Shown: positions 34,523 through 46,671, counted from the stretch's first letter. The stretch is 64,000 bases of DNA from Hofstenia miamia (GCA_004352715.1 SCFE01000070.1:1368144-1432143), one strand, 5' to 3'. Translations and numbers: made by a program. The notes: generated by a model from the letters alone, not told the origin.

Positions 34523-37500
34523 TGAGAAGTCATGATAGAGCAAAGGCCCTCAGTCCCCGGCAGGCCTTCAATTGTCAGAGGGTGCAAAGAATCTCCGGAC
34601 AACAGGCGGACTCCACAATCGGGAGTGTGGACTCGAGAAGTGGCAGTATAGGATCCACACAGACCTATGGACAACGGCATAAGTGGACAGATGAGCAGAA
34701 CAGGACAGCATTGGAGTGTTACAGAAGAAGCAGGCCAGATGAGAGGGGTTACAGGAAGAGAATGTTGGAAGAATGGAGGAAGGCAAGAATGGGATTAGAA
34801 GTTACAGAGCAGAGGCTTGCAGGGCAAGTGAGAAAGTTACAGCTGGATGAGAGTAAGGGGAAAAAGAGAGTTGAACAAGTTAAGCAAAGGGAAGATGAAG
34901 TGATAGATGTTGAGACAGAAGTGGCAGAAGTAGCAGATGCAGAAACTGAAGCAGCAATCAAGGAAAAGATGAAGGAAGAAATAGGTGAGAGAGCTAGGTT
35001 GCCAATCCCAAGAAGAGTTAAGAGAAGTAAGCTAGCAGTAGAGACAGCAAAAGTCAATAAAGTGTTGGAGAGGATAGATGCTAGGAGTGTTACAGAAGTA
35101 AATAGCTTAGTGTATGCAGGGGCATGTGAGGTGCTGAAGAATGTAGGCGTGGAAATGAAGAAGAAAAGGCGACAAGAAGATAAGGGAGACAGAAAGCCAG
35201 CATGGGAAAGAAGAATTGAGAATAAAGTGGCAAAAATTAGGCAGCAAATAGGGAAGATCAGGACAAGTAAGGCAGTGCAGGACAGGTGCAGGGTAGGTAA
35301 GGGGAAGACTATAGAAACTGCAAGAGAAGAGCTTAAGCAGAGATTAGTTGCAGAAGCTGAGAAACTGAGAAAGTATAGGGCAAGGGCAAAGCAGGCAAGA
35401 GACAATATGAAGTTTGAGACCCAAGAAGGAAGATTCTACAAAGAACTAGATGCAGGAGGAAAGGCTACAGCTAAAGCAGGTGAAGACGCAGTAAGGTTCT
35501 GGGAGAATATATGGGGAAGTGCAGGACCAGAGATAGAGAGTATACAGATGCAGAAAGAAGTCAGGCAAGAAGAAGAAGTAATCACAACTGTAAGGCTGAA
35601 GGAGGCTCTAAAGAAGATGAAGAACTGGAAGGCGCCAGGCAGAGATGAGGTACATGGGTATTGGCTGAAGAAGTTCACAAGTGTTCATGAGAGACTAGCA
35701 GTAGCATTGGAGGAGTGTGTGGTGAGTGGGTGTCCAGAGTGGATGGTAGTGGGAAGGACATTTCTGATACAGAAGGACCCAAAGAAAGGTAGTGAGGCAA
35801 GCAACTTCAGGCCAATAACATGTCTGCCAACAACGTGGAAATTGCTAACTTCAGTGATTTCAAATAGGCTGGCATGTTACTTAGAACAGAATAGGTTGAT
35901 ACCAGAGGAGCAGAAGGGATGTAGGACAAAGACGAGAGGATGCAAAGACCAGTTGTTGATAGACCAGGCAGTGGTGGAGAATTGTAGAAGAAGGAAGACA
36001 AACTTGGCAATGGCATGGATAGACTACAGGAAGGCATATGACAGCATTTCACATAAGTGGGTATTGAAGACGTTAGAGGCTAATGGAGTTTCACAGAAAT
36101 GGGTTGAGTTTCTAGAGAGGGAGATGGCAAAGTGGCAGACTGAGATAGATGGGCATAGGTTGAGGTTTAGGCAGGGGATATTCCATGGAGAATACTGGAG
36201 GACCACAGAAAAGTGTGATAGAGAAGAGAGCAACAAGTGGTTAAAGAAGGCAGGACTGAAGAGAGAAACAGAAGCACTGATAATGGCAGCACAGGAGCAA
36301 GCAATAAGAACAAACTGGGTGAAGAAGCATATCGACAGAAGAGTAGAAGTANNNNNNNNNNNNNNNNNNNNNNNNNNNNNNNNNNNNNNNNNNNNNNNNN
36401 NNNNNNNNNNNNNNNNNNNNNNNNNNNNNNNNNNNNNNNNNNNNNNNNNNNNNNNNNNNNNNNNNNNNNNNNNNNNNNNNNNNNNNNNNNNNNNNNNNNN
36501 NNNNNNNNNNNNNNNNNNNNNNNNNNNNNNNNNNNNNNNNNNNNNNNNNNNNNNNNNNNNNNNNNNNNNNNNNNNNNNNNNNNNNNNNNNNNNNNNNNNN
36601 NNNNNNNNNNNNNNNNNNNNNNNNNNNNNNNNNNNNNNNNNNNNNNNNNNNNNNNNNNNNNNNNNNNNNNNNNNNNNNNNNNNNNNNNNNNNNNNNNNNN
36701 NNNNNNNNNNNNNNNNNNNNNNNNNNNNNNNNNNNNNNNNNNNNNNNNNNNNNNNNNNNNNNNNNNNNNNNNNNNNNNNNNNNNNNNNNNNNNNNNNNNN
36801 NNNNNNNNNNNNNNNNNNNNNNNNNNNNNNNNNNNNNNNNNNNNNNNNNNNNNNNNNNNNNNNNNNNNNNNNNNNNNNNNNNNNNNNNNNNNNNNNNNNN
36901 NNNNNNNNNNNNNNNNNNNNNNNNNNNNNNNNNNNNNNNNNNNNNNNNNNNNNNNNNNNNNNNNNNNNNNNNNNNNNNNNNNNNNNNNNNNNNNNNNNNN
37001 NNNNNNNNNNNNNNNNNNNNNNNNNNNNNNNNNNNNNNNNNNNNNNNNNNNNNNNNNNNNNNNNNNNNNNNNNNNNNNNNNNNNNNNNNNNNNNNNNNNN
37101 NNNNNNNNNNNNNNNNNNNNNNNNNNNNNNNNNNNNNNNNNNNNNNNNNNNNNNNNNNNNNNNNNNNNNNNNNNNNNNNNNNNNNNNNNNNNNNNNNNNN
37201 NNNNNNNNNNNNNNNNNNNNNNNNNNNNNNNNNNNNNNNNNNNNNNNNNNNNNNNNNNNNNNNNNNNNNNNNNNNNNNNNNNNNNNNNNNNNNNNNNNNN
37301 NNNNNNNNNNNNNNNNNNNNNNNNNNNNNNNNNNNNNNNNNNNNNNNNNNNTTGAGGAAGTCAAGGAGGGGTACAAGTACTTAGGAGTAATAGAGAAGGA
37401 CAGAACAGATCACGTGGAAATGAAGATGAGGCTAAGGAAAGAGTACAAGAGGAGAGTAAGGAAGGTACTACAGAAGTCAGCATTGAATGGGCAGAACAGC

Positions 37501-38601
37501 ATAAAGGCAATTAATACGTGGGCGATACCAGTGTTGAGATATTCGGCAGGAATAGTTAGGTGGAATAAGAATGAACTGAGGGAATTAGACAGGGAGACAA
37601 GGAAGATACTAGCAGCAGAGAGAGCATTCAACCTCAATGGAGATGTAGATAGGCTGTACATGGCAAGGCATAAGGGAGGGAAAGGGCTGCTAAGTGTGGA
37701 GGAGACTGTAGAAGCAGAAGCACTAGGGCTAAAGGAATATGTAGAAGAGCAACCTAAGGGGTCCCTACTAGAGGTCACTAAGGAGTTAAAGAAGATAAGA
37801 ACCAAGAGTGAAGGAAAGAAGATATACCAGTGTAGGATGGAATCAGAGAGACAAACAAGGTATAGGCAGTGTGATAGAGAAGAGAGAAACAAGTGGTTAA
37901 AGAAGGCAGGACTGAAGCAAGAAACAGAAGCACTAATAATGGCAGCACAGGAGCAAGCAATAAGAACAAACTGAGTGAAGAAGCATATAGACAGAAGAGT
38001 AGAAGTAAGTGATAAGTGTAGGCTATGTAAGAAAGAGGCGGAGACAGTAGATCATCTGATAGCAGGGTGTGAGAAGTTGGCACAGAATGAGTATAAGTTC
38101 AGGCATGACAAGGTGGGAAGAATGGTACACTGGAGTTTGAGCAGGCAGCATGGGTTAGAAGCAGGAGACAAGTGGTATGAGCACAAGCCACAGGGCGTCA
38201 TAGAAAATGAGAAGGTTAAGATACTGTGGGATTTCAACATACAGACGAGCAAAGTGATAGAAGCACGGAGGCCAGACATAGTAGTGGTAGACAAAGAGAA
38301 AAGATTAGGAACAGTAATAGACATAGCAGTACCAAAGGACAGGAATGTAGAAAGCAAGGAGAAAGAGAAGATAGACAAGTACAGAGAGTTAGCAGAGGAA
38401 ATAGAAAGGCTGTGGAAGTTAAAGAAAGTTGAAGTAGTCCCGGTAGTTGTAGGAGCACTAGGAGCAGTGAGTAAGAAGCATAAGAGATACTTGGAGGAGT
38501 TGGGAGTACCAAAGTGGGGAGGAGCAGTAGCACAGAAGGCAGCATTGTTAGGAACAGCTAGAGTCCTGAGGAAAGCTCTCAGACTCCCTGGGAACTGGTG
38601 A
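34522..38601 (+). CDS. R4/Dong retrotransposon polyprotein (reverse transcriptase plus restriction-like endonuclease), broken
   Basis: Copies the element RNA into DNA at a nicked target. Order: Myb-like DNA-binding segment (HKWTDEQNRTALECYRRS, then TEQRLAGQ) at about residues 50-110; basic helical linker; reverse transcriptase from NWKAPGRDEVHGYW (about 370) through NFRPITCLPTTWK and WIDYRKAYDSISHKW, which holds the first catalytic Asp. The domain breaks off at RFRQGIF, before the catalytic DD motif, and the sequence jumps to a piece of the C-terminal linker just before the 1000-N gap. After the gap come the thumb and linker (YKYLGVIEK, RYSAGIVRW), a CX2CX8HX4C knuckle (CRLCKKEAETVDHLIAGC) and a restriction-like nuclease (RPDIVVVD, then GTVIDIAVPKD). 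A TGA at 37972-37974 replaces the Trp codon seen at the same place before the gap. Inactive as written. Confidence 0.85.
36352..37351. other. Assembly gap (exactly 1000 N) inside the R4 element
   Basis: Placeholder length. It removes the reverse transcriptase catalytic core. The 160 bp before it duplicate C-terminal linker sequence found again at about 37868-38007. Confidence 0.99.
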
Positions 38602-38647
38602 GTTCCCCGAGCTGAGAGGGATACCAGCATGAAGCTGTGAGAGGCAA

Positions 38648-38648
<1 letters not shown>

Positions 38649-38679
<31 letters not shown>

Positions 38680-38682
38680 TAT
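38649..38682. repeat. (AAT)n microsatellite, 3' end of the long R4 copy
   Basis: About 11 trinucleotide units directly after gaggcaag, the element's 3' end. Confidence 0.95.
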
Positions 38683-40441
38683 TGTACCAAAAAGTGGTGT
38701 ATACAAATAGATTAAAATAAATTAATACAGAGAAAAATATGAAAAAAGTTAGAAAAATTAGTGACAGGTGAAACAGGTACAGAAAGGTAAGAGATCGCAT
38801 TTATATTGAAGACCAAATTGAGATAAGGAAGAAAGAAGAAATGAAAGGAGCAGATTTTTCAAAACTCAAGGGTTAGACCAAAGATTAATTTCTAGATTTG
38901 AGATAATGAAGTTAGCAAGAAGGATTATACGAAAGAAATAATTATGAGAATAAATTGCTTTATTAATGCGAGGCCGATGAAACAAGAAAGAACGAGAATT
39001 TTATGTAGGATTTGAAAATTTGAGAAAATTGCAAAAATCGAAATAATAAATGTCAAGAAGTAATTTGTTCAGAAAGGTGATATCTAGAAACTTGAGGTAC
39101 AGGGAAATTAGCAAAGGTCTAGCCTTAAGAAGAAGTTTTACATAAACTTGGTTAGAAGAGAAGATCCAGTGAAGGCCGCGATGTAAGAGCCTGTCATATT
39201 TAATAGAAGAAGAGTAATTTAGATACGTGCATTGGGAATTATTGCAGAGAGTGAAGAGACAATATGATTTAAAGAGAATTAATTTCGAACGAGAATTAAG
39301 TGAATTCGGTAGTGAAGGCATAAGGAAATAGAGAGAAGAGGAGAACTTCTTAGTTTTTAATGAAGTATGTTTTGAACATGAAACTGAGGAGGAAATTATT
39401 ACACCAAGATGATTGTATCACCCTTTTCCGTACATTAGCAAAAATTAATATAAAATTTTGTTAACAACTTCTGCTCTTAGAAAATAATCCTACCTATGTC
39501 ACTGCTAAGCTGCTATTATTATGGTTCGATGTTTTTATAAACCTGTTGAAGTACGACATGTTTTAACATGGAATTAAAATTTAGCATTTTATCTCTGAAT
39601 TTTAAAACTTCGTGTAAAGCTAGTTACCCAAATTAGCGAAATTACTCCCAAAAATCCCCCCCCCATTTACACTCAGAAAAAAATTTATCAAACCCTTCCC
39701 CTCCTTCATATACATTTGACATATTTGATAAGATGCTACGTTTAGTTTACGGTTACGATTTTTGTCTGCTAATTAGTTTGAAAAGACAGTTGATATTAAT
39801 GCATTCGCATTTTTATCTTAATCTATTACATTTATGTCAAAATAACGTGTTAAACTATAGACTAATGGAATTCTTTAATTTTTCGTTTTGATATAGTTAC
39901 AATTATAACTATAGCTCTGGCTCAGTTGTAAATGTTTGGTATCGAGTAGTACACTAGTCTTTAACCCCTTTTTTACTTACCACAGGTGGACTATTATGCA
40001 TCACTTTTTAAAGTAAGATTAGAGTCTGATGTCAAACTCGACCATGTAGCCTCCTTTAGATAAAATGGTATTCTGGAAATTTTCGCAAATCTCTTGCTAC
40101 TTTTTTTATGTAAAAAAAAGTGAGAAGTCCAGTCTCGAGTTTCGCACAGTTGCTTAAACTTCTTATTCAATTTAGGCCAAAAATGCAACCAATGTTGTAA
40201 ACTTTGAAAATGCTATAATTTACAAATTATAATGCAATATTTTATTCTATTAAGATATTTTTTGGAAATTTTGCAAACTCATCCAGACGTTTTGCAGTTG
40301 ATTAAGTGAATTTATCGCCCTTTATATTTTTATATAGAAAATTTTATTAAAAAATTCGGAAAAACTCATGGTTGCAAACTTTTTGAAACTTTAAAATTAC
40401 AGTAATTAAAATTATGTACAATGCAAATAATCTTTTCCAAT
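38683..40441. other. Spacer between the R4 element and G3
   Basis: 38700-39350 is strongly purine-rich on the plus strand and open on the minus strand (39321-39001), but shows no recognisable motif. A C-run (about 39658) and A-runs follow. The last ~60 bp before 40442 correspond to the 3' flank shared with G1. Confidence 0.4.
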
Positions 40442-42285
40442 TCATATATCACCCAATAGCTCTTCATTAAATGCAAATTTCTTCCAATGATGCTTCTGTT
40501 TTCTCGGTACAATCGTATTTTCCATTTGTGACCTCTCATAAGATGGCGGTTTACTTACTTCTTTCAGCTGTATTTCGGGAAAGATGTGAATGCTATTTGG
40601 TTCAAAATTTTTAACTGTTTCATAGTTCAGTTTCTCACTTTCTTTTACTTCAAGTGATATGTTTTTAAGAGGCTCAACTTTAGTTTGACCTTTTTGACGA
40701 TTGCAAAATTGTTTCCCTTTGATTAGATTTTTCACTCCTTGAAATGTTTTCCATGCACGCTCCATTAGTAGCAACAAGCCAACTATTTGAGAAATTAAAC
40801 TCCATATATCCAACGCAGCAGTTTCATTTCCGACGAATATATAGCCGTCTTTCCAACGCACCATTATGTTAATTATTGACTGATGTAGTCCCCGGGAGAA
40901 TGTAGTTTCTTGTTTCATTCTTGTATTTTGAATCACACCCTCAACTAAGAACAATTCCTTAGATATTGTCACAAAGGGTTTTGTTTCACTCGATATGAAG
41001 AACCATGAGTAGTCATTTATCATTTTGGAAAGCAGTTGTAATTTTGATTCTTTTGACGATGCATGCTGCACCTTTTCTTTGATTAGTTTGAACGAGTCTG
41101 TAATCAGTCCCCAAGCCCCTGCATCTGTTTCAGTAACATTAATATAAATGGAAATGTATTCTTTTGCCATCCAGTCTCCAGTGCCCTTCGCTACTATTAA
41201 GTGAAAAGGTTCAATGTCTTCTGCTACATTTTCTGCTAGCGCGTCATCTACAAGATTACAAATATCTTCAACCACTTCCTTTTCGACTTCTTCCATAGTA
41301 GTTTGTGAAGTTGTTCTTTGTATGAGTTGAAATTCGGTTGTTGTTTCGAGTTTTGAACTTGCTATTTCCGTAGTTTTTGTAAGAACTTTCCACTCATTAG
41401 ATGTTGTTGTTGCAGATGGTATTCCAAATGTAGATTTTAGTGGGAGGGCGTCTACAGTTGTTTCCACTTGGAAGCCTTTCGTTTTTGCAGTGGTTAGTTT
41501 TGAGGCTTCTGTTGTTGTCTCTAGTGTTGATCTTGTTATTTTCGTAGTTAATGTTGTTTTTGTGTTAGCGGTGGTGGATGTTTTCAACTCGCTGGTTGTT
41601 ATTCCAGAGCTAGTTAGTGAAGTGTGTGTAGTTGTAATGTAAGTTTTAGGGATTCTTCTTATTTGAAAACTATAACTTCCTTCAGTTGAAGCAAATTCTT
41701 TATGTCCCATTTCTGTAGTTTGTAGTCGTTTGTATAAGGTGGTAGTTTCTTTACCTGAAAATTTTATTAGGCTTTCATAATGGAGCATTGCAATTATTGT
41801 GTCTTCCTTTAGAGGCTCAATCATGAAATATTCACTTGCATGCCAACACGCATTATATGAAGCAGCATTTCTTGTACGCACTTTATCTATACAATTTCTG
41901 TAACTGCTGCAAGCAGTAGATTTATAATTGGTTTTACAATCTTGATATTCACAATACTCTTCTATCCACATGAGACAAACGCAAATCCTTCGAGACGTCT
42001 TATTTTCAAGAGAATTACAATTTTCGTTTTCTTCTGAACTCCTTTTTCGACGGGCTCCTGAGCTTTTGCACTGATCCTTGTCTACAATTGAAGCCACTGT
42101 TGCTTTCTGTGCCCAATTTGGCAGTGATTTTAAGTGAACGTACAATTCTCTGTTAGCAAAATCCATCAGTGACAACCTTATTTCCATCTGTAGAATTTCA
42201 CATTCTTTTCCCACATGTGGCTTTTGGAGGGGCTTCATGGCTTCACAGTAATCATATCGGATTCCATTTCCAAGAATTAGTATTG
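40442..42285 (-). CDS. G3 exon 2: Cys-rich surface-type glycoprotein, long Thr-rich stalk
   Basis: The minus-strand exon opens in phase 1 after aatattttag with ILILGNGI and reads 613 residues to a stop at 40442. Head: 11 cysteines, LPNWAQKATVASIVDKDQC and the furin-like R-R-K-R before SSEEN. Stalk: about 130 residues rich in Thr and Ser (TTHTSLTSSGITTSELKT). Conserved domain: DICNLVDDAL, PFHLIVAKGTGDW, GAWGLITDSF, LLSKMINDYSWFFISSE, VRWKDGYIF, GNETAALD. Hydrophobic segment: WSLISQIVGLLLLM. Tail: basic, ending HHWKKFAFNEELLGDI. The C-terminal half is almost identical to G1; the head is clearly diverged. An in-frame ATG at 42367 lies in the predicted intron. Predicted membrane glycoprotein, possibly cleaved after the head; function unknown. 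Confidence 0.78.
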
Positions 42286-43629
42286 CTAAAATATTTAACA
42301 TTAATATTTTAGTTTTCATATGTAAATTGTTTTTTATTAAATTTGTAGTGCACATTTCTGTTTTCAATTTCAGTTTTCTTAAAATTTATGAGGGAACTTC
42401 CTTTTCACTGTACTTACTTTTTCAACAAAATATTTTGCATTTTTTAATTATATTATTTCAAAAGTCGTATAAATTATTTAAAGAATTATTAAACAAGTAT
42501 TCTATAAATCATACATTTACAGAATATTTACAATTGTCTGCGAATGAAATTTTTCCTTGATTAAATTTCTTGCATTGCGAATGAAAGAGATGCTCTTTGT
42601 ATATGAATGAACTAAGCCCGAGATGGTAATCTTTTGAATCTACCTTAATTGAACAAATAATTGTTGATATTTTCAAAAAAAATTATTATATTTTTCTAAA
42701 TGCTATTTATTTTTACAAGTCAAATCATATTTTCATAAATAATTTCATTTTGAAGAATGGATACTAAATGCATAATTGTATGGAATAATTGTCAAATTGC
42801 AACGAAATTTCTAAGTTTCATTCAAGCATATCAGAGAGTGACCGTATTCAAAATGAAACTAGAGGAGAAGCCATTAAACTTAAAAAATTAAAGTTTAAGG
42901 CTATCAGATTCTTTTGCTTATCCCCGATGCATTTATGTCAAAATCCGGTGACATTTTTTATATAAATATTCTTGATATGCAAGCATTGGCAGATCGAAGC
43001 CTGTTTTATGCATGAAAAACCTTAGTTAATTAGCAAATTTATGTAATTGTTTCTGAAAACCCATTAACTGAGTTGCTTCATTACATGTTATTCTATATTT
43101 AGTCAAATTTAATTTGGGCATTGTTAGAGTGCTTTAACCTTAAGTAACTTATACGCTTATGCCAGTACTATTGGATTTAATATTTCCTTATAGGAATATT
43201 TCATCATAACATTTCAAAGACTCAATATTTTGTTTATCAGATACTATCCGTTGCTAGAAATACATATATGTACATTATGAAGGCACAACGGGATAAAAAG
43301 TTTGAAAAATTCCATAAAACATTTTTATCCTGACATGTTTACTGACGTCAGCATTTTTTGCAAGAAATTTGGTAGAAATGCTAAGAGATGTCCTATGTCA
43401 AAATGGCTATTATATTGGTCAAATTTTATTCTCTTTCTTTTCAAAACACAAATCTAAGGTCTAGTAATAACATAAAACATATTAATTTGTAGATATTATA
43501 GCTGATGTCAGCATTTCTTTGTATCCAGCGAAGTTTTTATATTTCTATATTAAAATAAATGTCAATTACCGTTGACAAAATGGTCAAAATTCCTTGACAA
43601 AAAATGCTTGTAATATAATATTTTTCAGA

Positions 43630-44046
43630 TTATATTACATTTTGGTCGAAACGCTCACCATGGTCCTCTATGTTGTCTCCTATATTTGATTTGAAAAACA
43701 TATTTGAGTGTGCATCATGTGCAATTTCTGAAAATCAAACCCTCGTAGGACTTAAGTTAATTGAGGCCCAGTTCGTTTGTATTGCTATTCTTTGTATTCC
43801 CCAAGAAGGCTTGAACTACATCAACAAAGTTGTACTAGGCACTTTTCTCGAGTGATGACAACTTTCTAGAACACTACGGTCATGTGTTAGCTTTTTTAAT
43901 TGAAGTCCAATTAATAATCCCGCCTATGTTTTGCCCTTTGAAAACGTCGGAATTATTGCTTCGACATACTTGAAGGCAGTGCACTCATACTCTTGATCTA
44001 GTGCGTATTCTTTCGTGAAGCATATTTTGATTTGGAAGGATGGCAT
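43630..44046 (-). pseudogene. Relic of the invertebrate 'HGERFHQD' protein family
   Basis: Minus-strand frames read, in family order, LPxFQIKICFTKEYALDQE, AFKYVEAIIPTFSKGKT, AGLLIGLQLKKLTHD, NFVDVVQAFLGNTKNSNTNE and finally GDNIEDHGERFDQNV. I know this series (HIKLGLMK..VKAL, FP.LS.AKIKAG, GPQI, FLGN, EHGERFHQD) from a large family of uncharacterised, transposon-like proteins common in arthropods. This copy has several stops and at least one frameshift and is dead. It lies in the G3 intron on the same strand as G3. Confidence 0.6.
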
Positions 44047-44379
44047 CAAAATCATTTTCCGCTAAACCAGTTACTCTCACTTGACATTTCTCAGTGATAT
44101 CTGCTCTGTAGGCTGAAATGCATGTCAATCTTTATATCACATCATTATGGTGTTGTCAACGACTTAACAAAATCTGGTCAACCAAGTGCTTCATCAGAGG
44201 TTATCAACGTAGTGAAAGAAGATAATCGAGTTGGTAATGAAAGCGCTTTTATTAATCTAAGCACATTTCAAGTGCAACTGCAATACCATTTTCAACTGTC
44301 ACAAAGATACTTTGCCGAAAGCTCTATGTGAGTCCTTATCAACTAAACTGTGAAAATCCCGCTTTCCTAAGGAGTGTCA

Positions 44380-45710
44380 TATGGACACAAGCCCGGACTG
44401 GACTGGCTTTGAAAATCTTAAGGGGATTTGAGGAGATGGGCCCATGTATAACACTAAAAATTTAATAAACCTTTCAGTAGCATGCACAAACTGGCATTTC
44501 TTATGAAACTTGATATAAACGCAATCTTTTTATCATGAAGCTTGTTCGCATATTTAGTTCACTCGACTAAGTGGGTGTAGACATACTGTGCCAATGGGCT
44601 TCAATTAGGCCTATCTCACAGATGAGTCATTAGTTTGTCAAAAACGCCCCAACTAACTTAGAAACCTGCGCACGTCCCTGCTTTTTTCCATTCTAATGAA
44701 GCTTTTCTCTGCCTCACATAGACAATAAAATACTTTAATATATAAATCAAATCTTATCTCGTTGTTGTCTAGGTAGGAAGTGCTATGTTTATTGTTTCAT
44801 ATGTAGGCTATATTTCAAAAAGAAAATACACAAAAATATACAGTATAAAATATTTACTTCAGAGTGCGAATCGGTCCGGGGGAACCGACGGTTCGGTTTG
44901 GTTTGGTTTCAGGTATAAAATCCTAGAAAAATCGGCTACGGTTTCGGGTAAGCCTAAATGTTCTGGGAAAACGCCAGCTACTTCAAAGTGCGCCTAAGAA
45001 GGCCTTAATTCAATAATTATTTATTTATTCATTGATGGCGTTTGCATGCTAGGTTTCATAGGAAGCAGGTCTTCATTAGCGCAGCTGCAATTATAATTAA
45101 CAGTTGATATTAATGCTTGCGCTTTCAAAATGACAATAGCGAACTTATTCTTAGTTTTGAAGGTTACTTTCGGGTAGGATTTGGATAAGATGCTGTGCAT
45201 TTTTGGAAATTTCGGGTACATTCGGTTTCGGGGACCTGTTTAAATAATAGGTACGGTTTCGGTTCCAACTGTGATTTAGTTAGTAAAGAAATGCACATCT
45301 TGAGCTCGCATCCGGAGAAAAATAATTCTTTGACAAGTAATATAATCAATTTTAAACACAAAAAATTGTGTTTACGCGTATAAATCATTTGTATTAATCA
45401 CGTGTACAAATCACATGTAATAATCACGTATAATTCGGGTGTCATAATTAGGAATTTATTTAAAATTTAGCTTTTCATTGATCACTGTGGAGCGAATCGA
45501 AATGGAATAAAAGGTAATTTTCTATTTGAAATTGTCCTACATTAAATAAATGGATGATCGTTTCAAAGCATTCTTTACAAATTTGTTAAAGAAATTTAAA
45601 AGTACAAAATTCAATAACTTTTAAAATTGTTCAAGGGGCCCATACATTTTGTTCATGTGGTCCAGGGGAAAATCCCCTTCCCCCTGGACCAGTTCGGGCC
45701 TCTATGAACA
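44380..45710. mobile_element. Non-autonomous hAT-type element with 8-bp target duplication
   Basis: The element runs 44388-45702. The left end reads CAAGCCCGGACTGG and the reverse complement of the right end GAGGCCCGAACTGG; both are followed by a GGGGATTT block and ATGGGCCC. Flanking 8-mers are tatggaca (44380-44387) and tatgaaca (45703-45710), 7 of 8 identical. hAT elements make 8-bp duplications, and ends of the GCCCGGACTGG type are frequent in this superfamily. The 1.3-kb interior has no transposase. It has two G-rich patches (ggtttggtttcaggtat near 44900, ggtttcggttcc near 45250). Confidence 0.65.
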
Positions 45711-45789
45711 GACTAAGCAGATTAATTATGTTGAAAAAATTTTTAATTTGGAACACTGACAATCCCAATGCTTCTGTAGATAAACTGTT

Positions 45790-46090
45790 GCATCCTAAAC
45801 TTGTCAGTTACCTTCCTACACACCACAATTTCTTTCCCCAACAATTTAGTGCTACAGCACACACACAAAACAACAAAGATTTTTGAACGAATGCAACTCA
45901 TCAGATATGGTTTTCCGCAAACATAGCCTTCTCGCTTATCGGATTTAAACCCATGTGACTATTTTTTAGGATAATTTAAAACATCGTGTTTTCCGGCATC
46001 GTCCTTTGAACAATTGAGCAACGCAAGTAATCAGTACCGCATGAATTATACAATATTCCTTCTGAACTTCTTGTTCATCTTTAAAACCAC
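45790..46090 (+). pseudogene. mariner-like transposase relic
   Basis: One frame gives PQQFSATAHTQNNKDF, matching the mariner QQDGATAHT block with the catalytic Asp lost. A shifted frame gives PSRLSDLNPCDYFLG, stop, FKTS, then SFEQLSN, matching the WPxRSPDLxPCDFFLWGxLK block. These are the two C-terminal catalytic regions of a mariner/IS630 DDD-type transposase. It is broken by stops and a frameshift, and begins a few bases to the right of the hAT-type element. Confidence 0.6.
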
Positions 46091-46671
46091 ACCTCTATCG
46101 TTGTTTTTGTTGAATTGTGGTTATTTTTTTAGTATGGGTGTTTATAAAACAAAGTTACTTTACAGCCGCCGACCTGCAGTATGAAAACATTCCCAAAATT
46201 TACTTATACACATTTTGAATAGAATACTATAATTTGGACATCACTGTGTGTTAAAGAAATTAAATTCACTTTTTATTCAGCGTTTTTTGTTATTACTCGA
46301 GCTCACAACTAAAATTTTTGTGCATATATTCGACTCTTCCCGTATCGGCCTGGAAAATCCACTACATGCCCAAGCTTATATGTGTTTATTGTACTTTATC
46401 AGTTTCTGATAAACTAAGTAACTAGTTAATTTTACATAATTTCTAGCAGTAGTGAATGAGAATTTTTACAAACGGCGGTGTGCAAAAACTGCACATAATT
46501 TTATCTAAAATTCGACGCAGTAGAATTGTTTCCTTTCCTGTTGGCAGTTAATTACATTAGTAAAAATAAACTTCTTGATTTCGAAAATATTATATTCTGC
46601 TAAACTTCCTCTCTGAATTTTCATTTATTTATTTTAATATCAGTTATTTGATAATTTCACATTAAATTTAC

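Larger units (their letters stand above)
34522..38648 (+). mobile_element. R4/Dong-clade non-LTR retrotransposon, long copy
   Basis: The element is framed by (ATA)n at 34461-34521 and (AAT)n at 38649-38682, and contains one long reading frame plus a short 3' untranslated end (gcatgaagctgtgag). A site-specific, endonuclease-bearing non-LTR element in TAA microsatellites fits the R4/Dong clade. Other pieces in this window are at 6531-6797, 9634-9804 and 30506-31758. Confidence 0.85.
42286..46671. other. G3 intron, enlarged by transposon relics
   Basis: About 4.4 kb, against 0.9-2 kb in the paralogues. It holds three separate mobile-element relics (43630-44046, 44388-45702, 45790-46090). The rest is AT-rich without visible exons. 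Confidence 0.5.

Noticed and set aside
34749-35405. Minus-strand Ser/Leu-rich frames opposite the R4 polyprotein (also 35436-36052, 37410-38545, 30665-31787)
   Set aside because: Mirror images of the Lys/Glu/Arg-rich R4 frame, with no independent signal.
44870-45260. Nested MITE with GGTTTCGG ends inside the hAT-type element
   Set aside because: The two G-rich patches are in direct, not inverted, orientation.
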